Shown here piece after piece: positions 1-5,420 of a DNA stretch of 5,863 nt. Source of the DNA: Comamonadaceae bacterium CG_4_10_14_3_um_filter_60_75 (GTDB lineage Bacteria; Pseudomonadota; Gammaproteobacteria; Burkholderiales; Burkholderiaceae_C); NCBI GenBank assembly GCA_002784245.1, contig PFKL01000205.1, positions 1-5,863 on the forward strand, read 5' to 3'. Position 1 is the stretch's first letter. Every line of letters starts with the position of its first letter. The translations under genes were made by a program, and so were the position numbers. The notes beneath the pieces were generated by a model. It saw nothing but the letters and a program-made list of their open reading frames with translations. It made no database searches and was not told where the DNA came from.

Positions 1-28
1 AGGCAAGAATTTTCAGCGTCAGGCGCAT
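1..28 (-). CDS. Possible start of a further operon gene (partial, unidentified)
   Basis: An ATG at base 28 on the minus strand opens a frame that stays open to the window edge and reads MRLTLKILA. It lies 30 nt downstream of the hpnE stop codon, a spacing like that between the other genes of this operon. The basic residue followed by hydrophobic ones would suit a signal or membrane-anchor N-terminus, but nine residues identify nothing. No convincing Shine-Dalgarno sequence precedes it. An upstream ATG at 51 in another frame runs into a stop after ten codons, so it is a poorer candidate. Confidence 0.3.
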
Positions 29-58
29 CGTTGAACCATCGCAATCATCATGTGCGCA

Positions 59-1342
59 TCATATCGGCAGTGCGGCGCAGGCTGCGCGGGCGCTGCGCAA
101 GGCGCCCTCAAGGGTCGCGGGGTAGGGCCCGGCCACATAATCGCCGCAGGCCAGCAGCCCGGTGCCTATCTGCGTCGGTGGGCGCTGCAAGCCTGGCGTG
201 CAGGCAAAGGTGGCGCGTTTTTCAACGACGGTTTGCAGTGGCTGCAGCGTCAAATGCAACTGCGCGTGGGCCTGCTGTAGCACCTGCGCCTGGATGCTGG
301 CGCGCTCACCGCGGGCGGCGCTGACCACAAACGCGAGCAGCCCCGGTGGGCCGCCGAGTTGACCGCGGTCAAAGACAAACTGCGCCGGGGTTTGCGCGCT
401 ACTGCGCAGCGCCAACAAGGGTGCAGCCAGCGCCACACCGACACCCCTGGCGTAGACGGTGGCGATCGCCTCGAAGCGCAGCGCAGCTGCCAGGCTGGCC
501 CAGTGCTGCATCTGGCTTGCTATTATGGGTGTAGCTGCTTGCGAAGATTCTAAAAGGGCTTGAGCCATATTTGATGCATCGCCAGCGAGGATGACGGCAG
601 CGTAGCGTTGCTCGTCAATCTGCCATTGGTCGGCCGCTTGCTGCAGGCGGCGAACGCGCTGCGACAGCCGCACCTGGGCACCGTGTTGTTGTAGCCAGCG
701 CAGCGCGGCTTGCGGGAACAGTGCGTTCAGGTCGGTGCGCGGCAACAGCAGGTGTGAGCTGCCCGGCCCACCCAGCAACGCGTCGTGCAGCACGCGCAGA
801 AACACGCGGGCGTCGGCTTGGGCCGCGGGCGTGTTGAGTGCAGCCACGCACAGCGGCTCGATCAGGTCGGCCCAGACCCTGGGGCTCAGATCCTGGCACA
901 AGCGCTGCACTGTCCAGTTGGGCTCGCAAGCAAAGCCCAGCCGCTGCCAATGCAGCGCGTGGCGCAGCAGCGAGCCACGATCCCGCCACGACCAGCCGCG
1001 TGCGCCCAGCATGCCAGCAAGTGCGTCCAGCGGGCTGGGCCAGTCGGGAAACGTCAGGCCGCTGCCGTCGGCAAAGCGCAGCGCCAGCGGCAGGTCGTGC
1101 AGCACGGCGTCGGGGTTGATCCCAACTTGACGCATCAGGCGCAGCGTCTCGGTGTACGCGCCGATCAGGATGTGCTGGCCGTTGTCGAGCTTCGGCGCGC
1201 CACCGTCGCCCAGGGGCAGGGTACGCGCCCGCCCGCCTACGTGGGCGCTGGCTTCGAACAGCGTGACCTGGTGACCCGCCCGCAGGGCGTGAACGGCCGC
1301 AGCCAACCCGGCCCAGCCGGCGCCGACGACCGCCACTTTCAT
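59..1342 (-). CDS. hpnE: Hydroxysqualene dehydroxylase HpnE (squalene-associated FAD-dependent desaturase)
   Basis: A 427-residue flavoprotein of the amine oxidase/phytoene desaturase fold. In the family it reductively removes the hydroxyl of hydroxysqualene to give squalene, the last step of the HpnCDE route. The N-terminus carries the FAD-binding Rossmann motif GAGWAGLAAA (residues 7-16), followed by the acidic strand end LFEAS and the GGRARTL segment near residue 37. The C-terminus has the second FAD contact around GDYVAGPYPATLEGA (residues 400-414), typical of this family. The length is normal. The ATG overlaps the hpnD stop by 4 nt (ATGA), implying translational coupling. Residues about 256-275 (ALLESSQAATPIIAS and neighbours) are encoded by a short dispersed element, read in antisense, and appear to lengthen a loop before the conserved FEAIATVYARG strand. 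The assignment is by motif and operon context with hpnC and hpnD; carotenoid desaturase relatives are the main alternative and are unlikely here. Confidence 0.93.
   Translation of the reverse strand: MKVAVVGAGWAGLAAAVHALRAGHQVTLFEASAHVGGRARTLPLGDGGAPKLDNGQHILIGAYTETLRLMRQVGINPDAVLHDLPLALRFADGSGLTFPDWPSPLDALAGMLGARGWSWRDRGSLLRHALHWQRLGFACEPNWTVQRLCQDLSPRVWADLIEPLCVAALNTPAAQADARVFLRVLHDALLGGPGSSHLLLPRTDLNALFPQAALRWLQQHGAQVRLSQRVRRLQQAADQWQIDEQRYAAVILAGDASNMAQALLESSQAATPIIASQMQHWASLAAALRFEAIATVYARGVGVALAAPLLALRSSAQTPAQFVFDRGQLGGPPGLLAFVVSAARGERASIQAQVLQQAHAQLHLTLQPLQTVVEKRATFACTPGLQRPPTQIGTGLLACGDYVAGPYPATLEGALRSARAACAALPI
517..574 (+). repeat. Dispersed short element, copy 1 (inside hpnE)
   Basis: The plus strand reads TTGCTA, 10 nt, AGCTG, 16 nt, AAGGGCT, then TGAGCC and a T-rich end. 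It aligns without gaps to the copy at 5315-5372 (minus strand), with 33 of 58 positions identical by my count and all conserved blocks at the same spacing. From memory, very similar sequences (TAGCTGCTTGCGC ... AAGGGCT or AAGCGCT ... GAGGCC) are scattered in many Comamonadaceae genomes. The element runs opposite to hpnE and encodes its residues about 257-276. Confidence 0.65.
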
Positions 1343-2178
1343 AAGCGACCGAGCGCCTGCACCTTCCAGGCCAGCCAGAACTTGCGCAGCGGCGTGAGCG
1401 CAATGCGCTGGTGCAACACCTTGAACTGCTCTGCCTCGATCTCGCGCAGCAGGGCGCGGTAGATGCTGGCCATCATCAGCCCGGGCTTTTGCGTGCGCCG
1501 GTCAGCAGCAGGCAGCGCAGCGAGCGCTTGCGCGTAAAGCGCATGTGCGCGCTCGGCCTGAAAGCGCATCAGCGCGGTAAAGCGCTCGGAGTAGCTGCAC
1601 CCCAGAATCTCTTGCGCGGTGACGCCGAATTGCTTGAGCTCGCTCATGGGGATGTAAATGCGGCCACGGCGCGCGTCTTCGCCGACGTCGCGGATGATGT
1701 TGGTGAGCTGCAGCGCCTGCCCCAGCGTGTGCGCGTAGTCGGTGGTTTGCGGCCGCGTCTGGCCAAAAATATGCGCTGACACCTCGCCAACGATACCGGC
1801 CACCAAATGGCAGTAGCGCTGCAGGCCGGGGTAGTCGAGGTAACGGCTTTGCTGCAGGTCCATCTCGCAGCCGTCAATGACCGCCTGCAGCTGGTCTTGC
1901 GTGATGTTGTAGCTGGGGGCTAGCGGCATCAACGCCTTGAGCACCGGATGACTGGCTTGCCCGGCAAATGCCTGGGCAAGCTCAGCGCGCCACCAGGCCA
2001 GCTTGGTAGCGGCCACGCCGGGGTCGCTGGCTTCGTCGACGACATCGTCAACTTCACGGCAAAACGCATAGAACGCGGTGATCGCCGCGCGCTGCTGTGC
2101 GGGCAGAAACAAAAATGCGTAATAAAAGCTGCTACCTGAAGCAGCGGCCTTTTGCTGTACGTAGTCTTGCGGGCTCAT
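1339..2178 (-). CDS. hpnD: Presqualene diphosphate synthase HpnD
   Basis: A 279-residue head-to-head prenyl synthase of the squalene/phytoene synthase family. HpnD condenses two farnesyl diphosphates into presqualene diphosphate. Both Mg-diphosphate-binding aspartate clusters are intact: REVDDVVDE at residues 41-49 and IIRDVGEDARRGRIYIP at 161-177. The N-terminal QQKAAASGSSFYYAFLFLP is characteristic of the HpnD branch and separates it from HpnC. I chose the ATG at 2178 because the protein then begins at the family-typical position (MSPQDYVQQK). A TTG at 2199 would add seven residues (MVRATDP) not expected from the family. A CAGGG Shine-Dalgarno-like site lies 11 nt before the ATG, within a small hairpin (2181-2197). 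The upstream neighbour is the DUF3144-type gene, and the stop overlaps the hpnE start. A phytoene synthase (CrtB) reading is possible by fold but contradicted by the neighbouring hpnC and hpnE. Confidence 0.93.
   Translation of the reverse strand: MSPQDYVQQKAAASGSSFYYAFLFLPAQQRAAITAFYAFCREVDDVVDEASDPGVAATKLAWWRAELAQAFAGQASHPVLKALMPLAPSYNITQDQLQAVIDGCEMDLQQSRYLDYPGLQRYCHLVAGIVGEVSAHIFGQTRPQTTDYAHTLGQALQLTNIIRDVGEDARRGRIYIPMSELKQFGVTAQEILGCSYSERFTALMRFQAERAHALYAQALAALPAADRRTQKPGLMMASIYRALLREIEAEQFKVLHQRIALTPLRKFWLAWKVQALGRL
2128..2145. repeat. Small inverted repeat inside hpnD codons 12-17
   Basis: GCTGCT and AGCAGC are perfect 6-nt inverted arms separated by six bases (ACCTGA). They fall in the codons for AAASGSS near the hpnD N-terminus, a protein motif conserved in the family, so the structure is probably a by-product of coding constraint. 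Confidence 0.3.
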
Positions 2179-2180
2179 CG

Positions 2181-2197
2181 GGTCAGTCGCCCTGACC
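2181..2197 (-). promoter_or_regulatory. Hairpin immediately before the hpnD start, covering its ribosome binding site
   Basis: On the transcript, GGUCAG and CUGACC pair perfectly over 6 bp around a 5-nt loop (GGCGA). The stem ends two nucleotides before the hpnD ATG at 2178. The only Shine-Dalgarno-like sequence for hpnD (CAGGG, 2190-2194) spans the stem and loop. Such a hairpin could reduce initiation unless ribosomes finishing the upstream small gene (stop at 2208-2210) melt it. The pairing is seen directly; the regulatory role is inferred. Confidence 0.45.
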
Positions 2198-2207
2198 AAC
2201 GTGGATC

Positions 2208-2474
2208 TCAGGAATCGCCCAGAACCGGCCCGACCTGACCGGCCAGGTTGGCCAGCAGCGCCTTGCGGTATTCGGCCACGTAAAACTCGACCGCCTTGGC
2301 CTGGTCCTGCGGGGTGCCACCGGGCGTGGTGGAAAGGTAGTTGAAGGCGTTGTAGCGGCCCGCGGCGAAGAGAATTGCGGCGCTGGCTTCGCCGCCCTTG
2401 CCACCCTGGCTGATCTGGTTGGCCAGGTCAATGAACTGGTCGACGCGCTTGAGAAATTCTGGAGGGTAAGCCAT
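2208..2474 (-). CDS. Small DUF3144-type protein of unknown function
   Basis: An 88-residue soluble protein with no signal peptide or membrane segment. It resembles the DUF3144 family of small proteobacterial proteins: an early FIDLANQ helix (about residues 14-20), a central segment SAAILFAAGRYNAFN (about 31-45) and a late helix EFYVAEYRKALLANL (about 63-77). The YNAFN core is the most recognisable piece; the match is from memory and was not searched. No catalytic residues are evident and no function is known to me. The ATG at 2474 is supported by AGGAA nine bases upstream (2484-2488). It sits 47 nt after the LolA-like gene and 29 nt before hpnD, so it is very likely co-transcribed with the squalene genes. 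Confidence 0.75.
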   Translation of the reverse strand: MAYPPEFLKRVDQFIDLANQISQGGKGGEASAAILFAAGRYNAFNYLSTTPGGTPQDQAKAVEFYVAEYRKALLANLAGQVGPVLGDS

Positions 2475-2483
2475 CTCGGTGGG

Positions 2484-2488
2484 TTCCT
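2484..2488 (-). promoter_or_regulatory. Ribosome binding site of the DUF3144-type gene
   Basis: AGGAA on the minus strand, nine bases before the ATG at 2474. It fixes the start of this small gene. Confidence 0.6.
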
Positions 2489-2521
2489 GGTCAAGGTTTG
2501 TGGTTAGAAAAAAGGGTGCCG

Positions 2522-3274
2522 TTACCGCAGCGCCAGCATGCTGCCCCAGAGCGGGTCGTTTGCAGCGGGTTCGTATCGCACCATGGTCCAGGGTGCAAAA
2601 GCGCTGTCGGGCAGGGCGTCAAGAAATTCGATGTTCTGAATGCGCGAGTGACCAATATGCTGACCCATGGCGTATTGTTCCTCGTGGGTGGCGTAGGTGC
2701 GGCCTGCGACGCTGCGAAAGTCAGAATAGCGGGTGCTGAACTCCATGGTGCGCTCGCCAGCAATCATGATGCCGCGTGACGTGACGATGTGACCGCTGTC
2801 GGTTTCGATCTGGAGCAGCATTTTCAGCGCGGGCTCAAGCGTGAATTCGAGCGTCTGCACTGGTTTGCCGTCGACTTCGCTGCGGCCCATGTCGTTGACG
2901 CTGGTACGCAGAGCCAGAACGTTCCAGGGCAGGGCGATGCGTGCGGCCTGCAACGCAATGGCACCACGCAGCGCCGGGTTGGCGGGCTTGTTCTGGTTCC
3001 AGGCCATCGGGCCGACCATGGTGCGCACCTCGGGGCCCGAAGCGTAGGTGATTTCATTGCGGAAACGGTCGGGCGATTTGAACAGCCGCACCAGTGCACC
3101 TTCGCCCCGGCTGAACGAGATGGTGCTGCCGGTGATGCGGATGGCCACCGGCATCTGGCTGCCGTAGACGGCGGCGACCTTGTCCAGAATCGCTGTGACG
3201 TCATCGGCCCGGGCGTTGGTGGTCAGCAACAAGGACAAAACGGTGAGCAGGCCGGTGAAAAAAGATTTGATCAA
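2522..3274 (-). CDS. Exported protein, LolA/outer-membrane lipoprotein-sorting-like (function unknown)
   Basis: A 250-residue protein with a clear Sec signal peptide: MIK, a hydrophobic core FFTGLLTVLSLLLTT, then NARA as the likely cleavage site after residue 23. The mature protein would be periplasmic. It begins with a short helix (DDVTAILDKVAAVYGS) followed by alternating beta-type segments such as PDRFRNEITYASGPEVRTMVGPMAWNQN. This pattern, a surface strand with R..E followed by a 'was the product changed' type strand, recalls LolA/LolB-like half-barrels that bind acyl chains, but similarity is only at pattern level. No lipobox is present. The start is a TTG, chosen because AAGGAAG lies six bases upstream and the signal peptide begins exactly there. 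It lies 51 nt after hpnC and 47 nt before the DUF3144-type gene. Position in a squalene operon suggests, but does not show, a role in periplasmic lipid handling. Confidence 0.6.
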   Translation of the reverse strand: MIKSFFTGLLTVLSLLLTTNARADDVTAILDKVAAVYGSQMPVAIRITGSTISFSRGEGALVRLFKSPDRFRNEITYASGPEVRTMVGPMAWNQNKPANPALRGAIALQAARIALPWNVLALRTSVNDMGRSEVDGKPVQTLEFTLEPALKMLLQIETDSGHIVTSRGIMIAGERTMEFSTRYSDFRSVAGRTYATHEEQYAMGQHIGHSRIQNIEFLDALPDSAFAPWTMVRYEPAANDPLWGSMLALR

Positions 3275-3280
3275 GATAAG

Positions 3281-3287
3281 CTTCCTT
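3281..3287 (-). promoter_or_regulatory. Strong ribosome binding site deciding a TTG start
   Basis: AAGGAAG on the minus strand, six bases before the TTG at 3274. It is the best Shine-Dalgarno match in the operon and the reason for accepting the non-ATG start of the LolA-like gene. Confidence 0.7.
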
Positions 3288-3325
3288 AAGCATCGCGGCC
3301 GCAGCCGCAGGAGGATGATACCTGC

Positions 3326-4168
3326 TCAGGCACTGGCGCGCATCGCCCGCCAAAGCAGTACCGGCACATCCCACGCGCTGAGCTTGGGGCGCGTGCGCCA
3401 GGTGGCAAAGTCCAGCGTTTGAATTTTGTCCAGAATACGCAGGCCGCCTTGCACCACCAGCCGCAGCTCCCAGCCCGCGCGGCCCGGAATCCGCCGCGCA
3501 AGTGGTGCACCTTTTAGCATCATGGCCCTTGCCCGTTCTGTGCAAGCAGCTATCAACAGCGTAGCGTTTCTGGACTCGCTGTCAGGCGCAAAATCGGTTT
3601 CTGTGACATTGAATTGCGCCATTGCCGCCTGTGGGATGTACCAGCGTCCGCGCGCCGCGTCCACACCCACGTCCTGCCAGAAGTTGATCAACTGCAAAGC
3701 GCTGCAGATCTGATCGCTCTGCGCCAGCGACAGTGCATCGTCCGCGCCGTACAAATGCAACAGCAAGCGTCCCACCGGGTTGGCCGAGCGGCGGCAATAG
3801 TCCAGCAGCTCGGCCTCGTCAGCGTAGCGGCGCTGGGCGGTGGTGTAGCGAATGTCTTGCTCAAAGGCGTCGAGCAAATCTGCCAGCAGCGGCACTGGCA
3901 GATGAAACCGCGCCATCACACCGGCCAAGGGTTCAAACACCTGCGGCCATGTGCCGCTGTGGGCTTGCTGGCGCGCCGTGGCTTGCAAGTCGGCGCGGTA
4001 GCGGCTCAGTTGTGCCAAACGTTGCTCGGCCGTGGCATCGCCTTCGTCGGCTATGTCGTCGGCGGTGCGGGCAAAGTGGTAGATGGCGGCAACGGCCGGG
4101 CGCAGGTGCGCCGGGCACAGCACCGAAGCCACCGGGAAATTCTCGTAGTGCGTGACGGGTTGTTTCAA
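3326..4168 (-). CDS. hpnC: Hydroxysqualene synthase HpnC
   Basis: A 280-residue trans-prenyl-synthase-fold enzyme. In the HpnCDE route it converts presqualene diphosphate, supplied by HpnD, to hydroxysqualene. The first aspartate motif is FARTADDIADE (residues 32-42) and the second LINFWQDVGVDAARGRWYIP (160-179); both are intact. The N-terminal THYENFPVAS (6-15) is the hallmark of HpnC as opposed to HpnD. The C-terminal RIPGRAGWELRLVVQGGLRIL is also typical. The start is placed at a TTG at 4168, giving MKQPVTHYENF; no ATG or GTG lies nearby in frame and no Shine-Dalgarno is evident, so the exact start is uncertain. Residues about 201-215 are encoded within a copy of the dispersed element, yet the local length looks normal. 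It is the first gene of the operon, and the palindrome at 4177-4202 begins 9 nt upstream of its start. Confidence 0.9.
   Translation of the reverse strand: MKQPVTHYENFPVASVLCPAHLRPAVAAIYHFARTADDIADEGDATAEQRLAQLSRYRADLQATARQQAHSGTWPQVFEPLAGVMARFHLPVPLLADLLDAFEQDIRYTTAQRRYADEAELLDYCRRSANPVGRLLLHLYGADDALSLAQSDQICSALQLINFWQDVGVDAARGRWYIPQAAMAQFNVTETDFAPDSESRNATLLIAACTERARAMMLKGAPLARRIPGRAGWELRLVVQGGLRILDKIQTLDFATWRTRPKLSAWDVPVLLWRAMRASA
3525..3567 (-). repeat. Dispersed short element, copy 3 (inside hpnC)
   Basis: Read on the minus strand, this stretch has GCTA, 10 nt, AGCTG, 16 nt, AAGGGC, exactly the spacing seen in the copies in hpnE and the adaptor gene. It shares the 11-nt run TAGCTGCTTGC with the hpnE copy, and by my count 26 of 43 positions agree ungapped. 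After AAGGGC the similarity fades. The element is in sense orientation relative to hpnC and encodes about residues 201-215. Confidence 0.45.
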
Positions 4169-4176
4169 TTGAATAG

Positions 4177-4202
4177 AATTAATAACCTTTTGGTCATTAA
4201 TT
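4177..4202. promoter_or_regulatory. Interrupted palindrome in the divergent promoter region, candidate operator
   Basis: Arms AATTAATAACC (4177-4187) and GGTCATTAATT (4192-4202) are inverted repeats with 10 of 11 pairs matching, separated by TTTT. The region between the two start codons (4169-4228) is only 60 nt and far more AT-rich than the genes. The position, 8 nt past the hpnC TTG on one side and 26 nt before the adaptor ATG on the other, suits an operator for a dimeric repressor. TetR-family proteins often bind such sites next to RND pump genes. No regulator gene is in the window, so the binding protein is unknown. Confidence 0.55.
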
Positions 4203-4228
4203 TGGCTTGTTTCAGAAAGAAATTGATC

Positions 4229-5413
4229 ATGAACTTTGTGCCAGCGTCAAAGCATCTGGGCCGTTTTGCGGTGACTATAGCGGCAGCCACGCTGTTGGCC
4301 GCCTGCAGCAAACCCGCGGTGACCGAGGAGCCGATTCGCGCCGTCAAACTGCTCACCGTGGGCACGGCAGCCACCCAAAGCACGCTGGAATACGCCGCCG
4401 AGGTGAAGCCCCGGGTCGAGTCGCGCTTGGGTTTTCGGGTCGGTGGCAAGCTGACCCAGCGGCTGGTGGATGTGGGTCAGCGCGTCAAAGCCGGGCAGTT
4501 GCTGGCGCAAATCGACCCGCAAGACCTGCAGCTTGGCGCGGCTGCTGCTGCTGCCCAGGTGCAAGCGGCGCGCACCACCCGTGACTTGGCCGCTGCAGAT
4601 TTCAAGCGCTATCAAGCCTTGAAAGAGCAAAATTTCATTGGCGCTGCTGAGTTGGAGCGACGTGAGGCAACCCTCAAGAGCGCGCAAGCGCAGCTTGATC
4701 AGGCGCAGGCCCAGCTTAACGTGCAAGGCAACCAGGCTGCTTATGCCGCGTTGCACGCCGATGTGTCGGGTGTCGTGACTGCGGTGCTGGCCGAGCGTGG
4801 CCAGGTGGTGGCCGCTGGCAGCCCGGTGGTGCAAATTGCCCAGGATGGCGCGCGCGACGTGGTGTTTGCTGTGCCCGAAGACAAAGTGGCGGCGATCCGG
4901 CTGGGGTCAGAGGTTACCGTCAAAAGCTGGTCGAGTGGCCTGAGCGTGAAGGCGTTGGTGCGCGAAGTGGCCGCCAGTGCCGACCCCGTTACCCGCACCT
5001 TCAGCGTGAAGGTGGCGTTGGCTGCCAAAGACGATTTACCCCTGGGCAGTACGGTGTCGGTGTTGCCCGCTGGCGTGCAGCACACCGGCACACAAGTAAT
5101 CAAGTTGCCCACCGCTGCCTTGTTTGCGCAGGGGCAAGGCACAGCGGTGTGGGTGCTCGATGAGGCCAGCATGACGGTCAAGCTGCAGCCGATTCAGGTG
5201 GCCACCGCCGACGGCAACGATGTGGTGGTGGCCGCTGGACTGCAGCCAGGCATGCAGGTGGTGGTGGCCGGCGTGCATGTGCTGGCGCCCGGGCAAAAGG
5301 TCACAATTTACAAGGAAAAAACACCTCTAGCCCTTGGTAATCAAGCGCAGACAGCTCCTTCTAATGTAGCAATTCAAAGTCCTGCAGCCGCTGTGTCTGC
5401 CGCTGCCAAGTGA
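4229..5413 (+). CDS. RND efflux periplasmic adaptor (membrane fusion protein), lipoprotein
   Basis: A 394-residue adaptor that would bridge an inner-membrane RND pump and an outer-membrane channel. The N-terminus is a lipoprotein signal: basic/hydrophobic stretch then the lipobox LAAC with the acylated cysteine at residue 26. The order of domains is typical: first lipoyl half around PRVESRLGFRVGGKLTQRLV and VKAGQLLAQIDPQDL (60-100), an alpha-hairpin rich in Ala/Gln (about 104-170, including the run of six alanines from GAAAAAAQ and the YQALKEQNFIG turn), second lipoyl half HADVSGVVTAVLAERGQVVAAGSPVVQIA, then beta-barrel and membrane-proximal domains ending near VLAPGQKVTIYKE. Residues about 363-382 of the Ala/Pro/Ser-rich tail are encoded by a dispersed short element in antisense. 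The ATG at 4229 has a weak AGAAAGA ahead. The permease gene follows after 7 nt. Substrate cannot be told from sequence. Confidence 0.92.
   Translation: MNFVPASKHLGRFAVTIAAATLLAACSKPAVTEEPIRAVKLLTVGTAATQSTLEYAAEVKPRVESRLGFRVGGKLTQRLVDVGQRVKAGQLLAQIDPQDLQLGAAAAAAQVQAARTTRDLAAADFKRYQALKEQNFIGAAELERREATLKSAQAQLDQAQAQLNVQGNQAAYAALHADVSGVVTAVLAERGQVVAAGSPVVQIAQDGARDVVFAVPEDKVAAIRLGSEVTVKSWSSGLSVKALVREVAASADPVTRTFSVKVALAAKDDLPLGSTVSVLPAGVQHTGTQVIKLPTAALFAQGQGTAVWVLDEASMTVKLQPIQVATADGNDVVVAAGLQPGMQVVVAGVHVLAPGQKVTIYKEKTPLALGNQAQTAPSNVAIQSPAAAVSAAAK
5315..5372 (-). repeat. Dispersed short element, copy 2 (in the adaptor gene tail)
   Basis: On the minus strand this reads TTGCTA, 10 nt, AGCTG, 16 nt, AAGGGCTAGAGG and a T-rich end. 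The blocks and spacing match copy 1 in hpnE, and TCTGCGCTTGATT and GGGCTAGAGG fit the consensus I recall for Comamonadaceae repeats. It lies in antisense within the last 32 codons of the adaptor gene, after the conserved domains end, and supplies a low-complexity tail. Confidence 0.65.
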
Positions 5414-5420
5414 GCCTGAT

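Noticed and set aside
615..1403. A 262-codon minus-strand frame overlapping hpnE in another frame
   Set aside because: Arg/Ala-rich composition typical of a shifted reading of hpnE; no motifs.
785..1462. A 225-codon plus-strand open frame opposite hpnE and the end of hpnD
   Set aside because: Its protein has no recognisable motif and it lies opposite two well-supported enzyme genes; long antisense frames are common at this GC content.
2117..2155. Possible fourth copy of the dispersed element at the hpnD N-terminus (AAGCTGCT ... GCGGCCTTTT)
   Set aside because: It lacks the GCTA block and the AAGGGC at the fixed 16-nt spacing, and its bases are explained by the conserved KAAASGSSFYY motif.
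3295..3325. Short inverted repeats and an 8-bp GCGGCCGC palindrome between hpnC and the LolA-like gene, considered as a terminator or operator
   Set aside because: Stems are only 5 bp, there is no following T-run, and such GC palindromes are expected by chance here.
4169..4200. TTGAAT at 4169-4174 as a -35 box for the efflux operon
   Set aside because: No acceptable -10 hexamer lies at 16-18 nt spacing, so a specific promoter cannot be supported.
5220..5275. Repeated GTGGTGGTGGCCG tracts in the adaptor gene
   Set aside because: They encode two short Val-rich beta strands (VVVAAG and VVVAG) in the membrane-proximal domain; codon-level low complexity explains them.
3614..5413. A 599-codon plus-strand open frame running antisense across hpnC and into the efflux adaptor
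   Set aside because: The first 205 codons are the GC-rich antisense shadow of hpnC; the adaptor's lipoprotein signal peptide begins cleanly at the ATG at 4229.
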